DNA of 41,930 nt from Fibrobacter sp. GTDB lineage: Bacteria > Fibrobacterota > Fibrobacteria > Fibrobacterales > Fibrobacteraceae. A program made the position numbers and the translations under genes. Shown one piece after another: positions 41,490 to 41,930 of this stretch (the first letter of the stretch is position 1; the number at the start of each line of letters is the position of its first letter). Under the pieces are notes generated by a model. The model was given only the letters and a program-made list of their open reading frames with translations. It had not been told where the DNA came from and did not search any database. The stretch spans positions 1 to 41,930 of the forward strand of contig JAGDBD010000072.1 of assembly GCA_017959225.1 (NCBI GenBank), written 5' to 3'.

Positions 41490-41830
41490 ATGGGTATGGC
41501 GAGGATTCTTCCTTTTGTTGTTCTGATTTTAGCGGCTTCGGTGTTTGCTACGAATGCCGTTGTCTTGGAATCTTCGAACGACTATTTTCAATTGCCAGCG
41601 GTTTTAAATTGATTTATCATGGAGATGAAACGTTGTTTATTGAAGGCGATTGGGCAGGGACCTTATTTGCTCCCAAGGCGAAGCTTGTTCTCGGTCAAGC
41701 AAAGAAGTTCCTATATGGGCGTTTTGTGGGGAACGGAATCACGGTCCATCAGTATGCTTCGCTTTATGTTGTCCATTTTGATCCACAAACGAAAATGACT
41801 ATTGCGTATTTTAACACGGAGGAAAAATGA
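41490..41830 (+). pseudogene. Frameshifted small exported protein
   Basis: ATG 41490 opens a signal peptide (ILPFVVLILAASVFATNA) but meets TGA at 41610-41612. The -1 frame reads on through SGFKLIYHGDETLFIEGDW and GTLFAPKAKLVLGQ, LYGRFVGNGITVHQYA, up to TGA 41828-41830. The latter text is like the C-terminal part of exported Fibrobacter-type proteins with an APxAKVVLGQ/GRFxG motif. A missing T in the run at 41584-41587 or a -1 shift at T TTA AAT (41603-41609) would join the halves to about 113 residues. The next gene overlaps its stop as ATGA, which suggests the intact frame is what matters to the operon. Function unknown. Confidence 0.6.
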
Positions 41831-41930
41831 AATTTGTAGCGATCGCTTTGTTTGTTGCCTCTTCGGTTTTGTATGCCCGTGAAGTGAATCCTACATTTCT
41901 TTGGGACGCAACCATCGATACGATGGGCCG
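41827..41930 (+). CDS. Exported protein, N-terminal part only (cut by window edge)
   Basis: GGAGG precedes ATG 41827 and the start overlaps the previous stop (ATGA). The 34 visible residues are a signal peptide (FVAIALFVASSVLYA) followed by REVNPTFLWDATIDTMG. Nothing can be said of its function; it is likely co-transcribed with the frameshifted gene before it. Confidence 0.75.
   Translation, partial: MKFVAIALFVASSVLYAREVNPTFLWDATIDTMG

Overview
The window most likely comes from a Fibrobacter-like bacterium (FCB group, Fibrobacterota). The assignment is inferred from content: a moderate-GC genome, very large secreted proteins with poly-serine linkers, a complete Tol-Pal locus, a bacterial GGGP-synthase-type enzyme, and topoisomerase IV subunits with a Bacteroidota-like look. 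Promoters that can be read with confidence are sigma70-like: all three tRNA genes have a TTGAC(A/G) box, a 17-base spacer and TATAAT, TATACT or TATATT. Almost every gene is intact. The two exceptions are a transporter fusion and a secreted protein near the right end, each carrying a single frameshift.

Layout. 1-300 holds two tandem tRNA-Gly(GCC) genes (the first cut by the window edge), each with its own promoter. 337-1635 is a membrane-anchored class III nucleotide cyclase with a possible tiny membrane protein before it. hemW follows divergently. 2914-9581 encodes two giant secreted proteins that share Ca-binding-type DxDxDG loops and a related C-terminal domain. 9610-10368 is a GGGP synthase-like enzyme. 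10429-17386 is a tight operon: small membrane protein, ABC ATPase, ABC-2 permease, two PilT-like ATPases with eroded catalytic motifs, and a patatin/outer-membrane-barrel protein. mltG converges on it. 18503-18943 encodes a small exported SH3-like protein, followed by tRNA-Ala(CGC).

From 27142 down to 19165 the minus strand is packed with nine genes: CBM9-like protein, M23 peptidase, RNase D, tatA, tatC, a TatB-like/5-formyl-THF cyclo-ligase fusion, an RlmB-type methyltransferase, a THUMP-like methyltransferase and ung. From 27214 to 31953 the plus strand carries tolQ-tolR-tolA-tolB-pal-cpoB, which energises and anchors the outer membrane during division. A bidirectional terminator separates this from the minus-strand parE-parC-queF-queC cluster. 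After a 273-base intergenic region comes an amino-acid ABC transporter of unusual build (37927-41286), then a REP-like palindrome, a terminator, a frameshifted exported protein and the start of another exported protein.

The most unusual items are: (1) a TatB-type membrane/amphipathic helix fused in frame to 5-formyltetrahydrofolate cyclo-ligase, inside the tat operon and 4-nt-overlapped with tatC; (2) an amino-acid ABC permease preceded by substrate-binding lobes in the order lobe 2 - lobe 1 - lobe 2 - lobe 1, suggesting a split, circularly permuted binding domain, with its ATPase carrying an RsbW/HATPase-like tail; (3) an ABC-2 transporter co-transcribed with two motif-degenerate PilT-like ATPases and a patatin-barrel protein lacking the usual catalytic Asp motif. 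All functional statements are from sequence reading alone.
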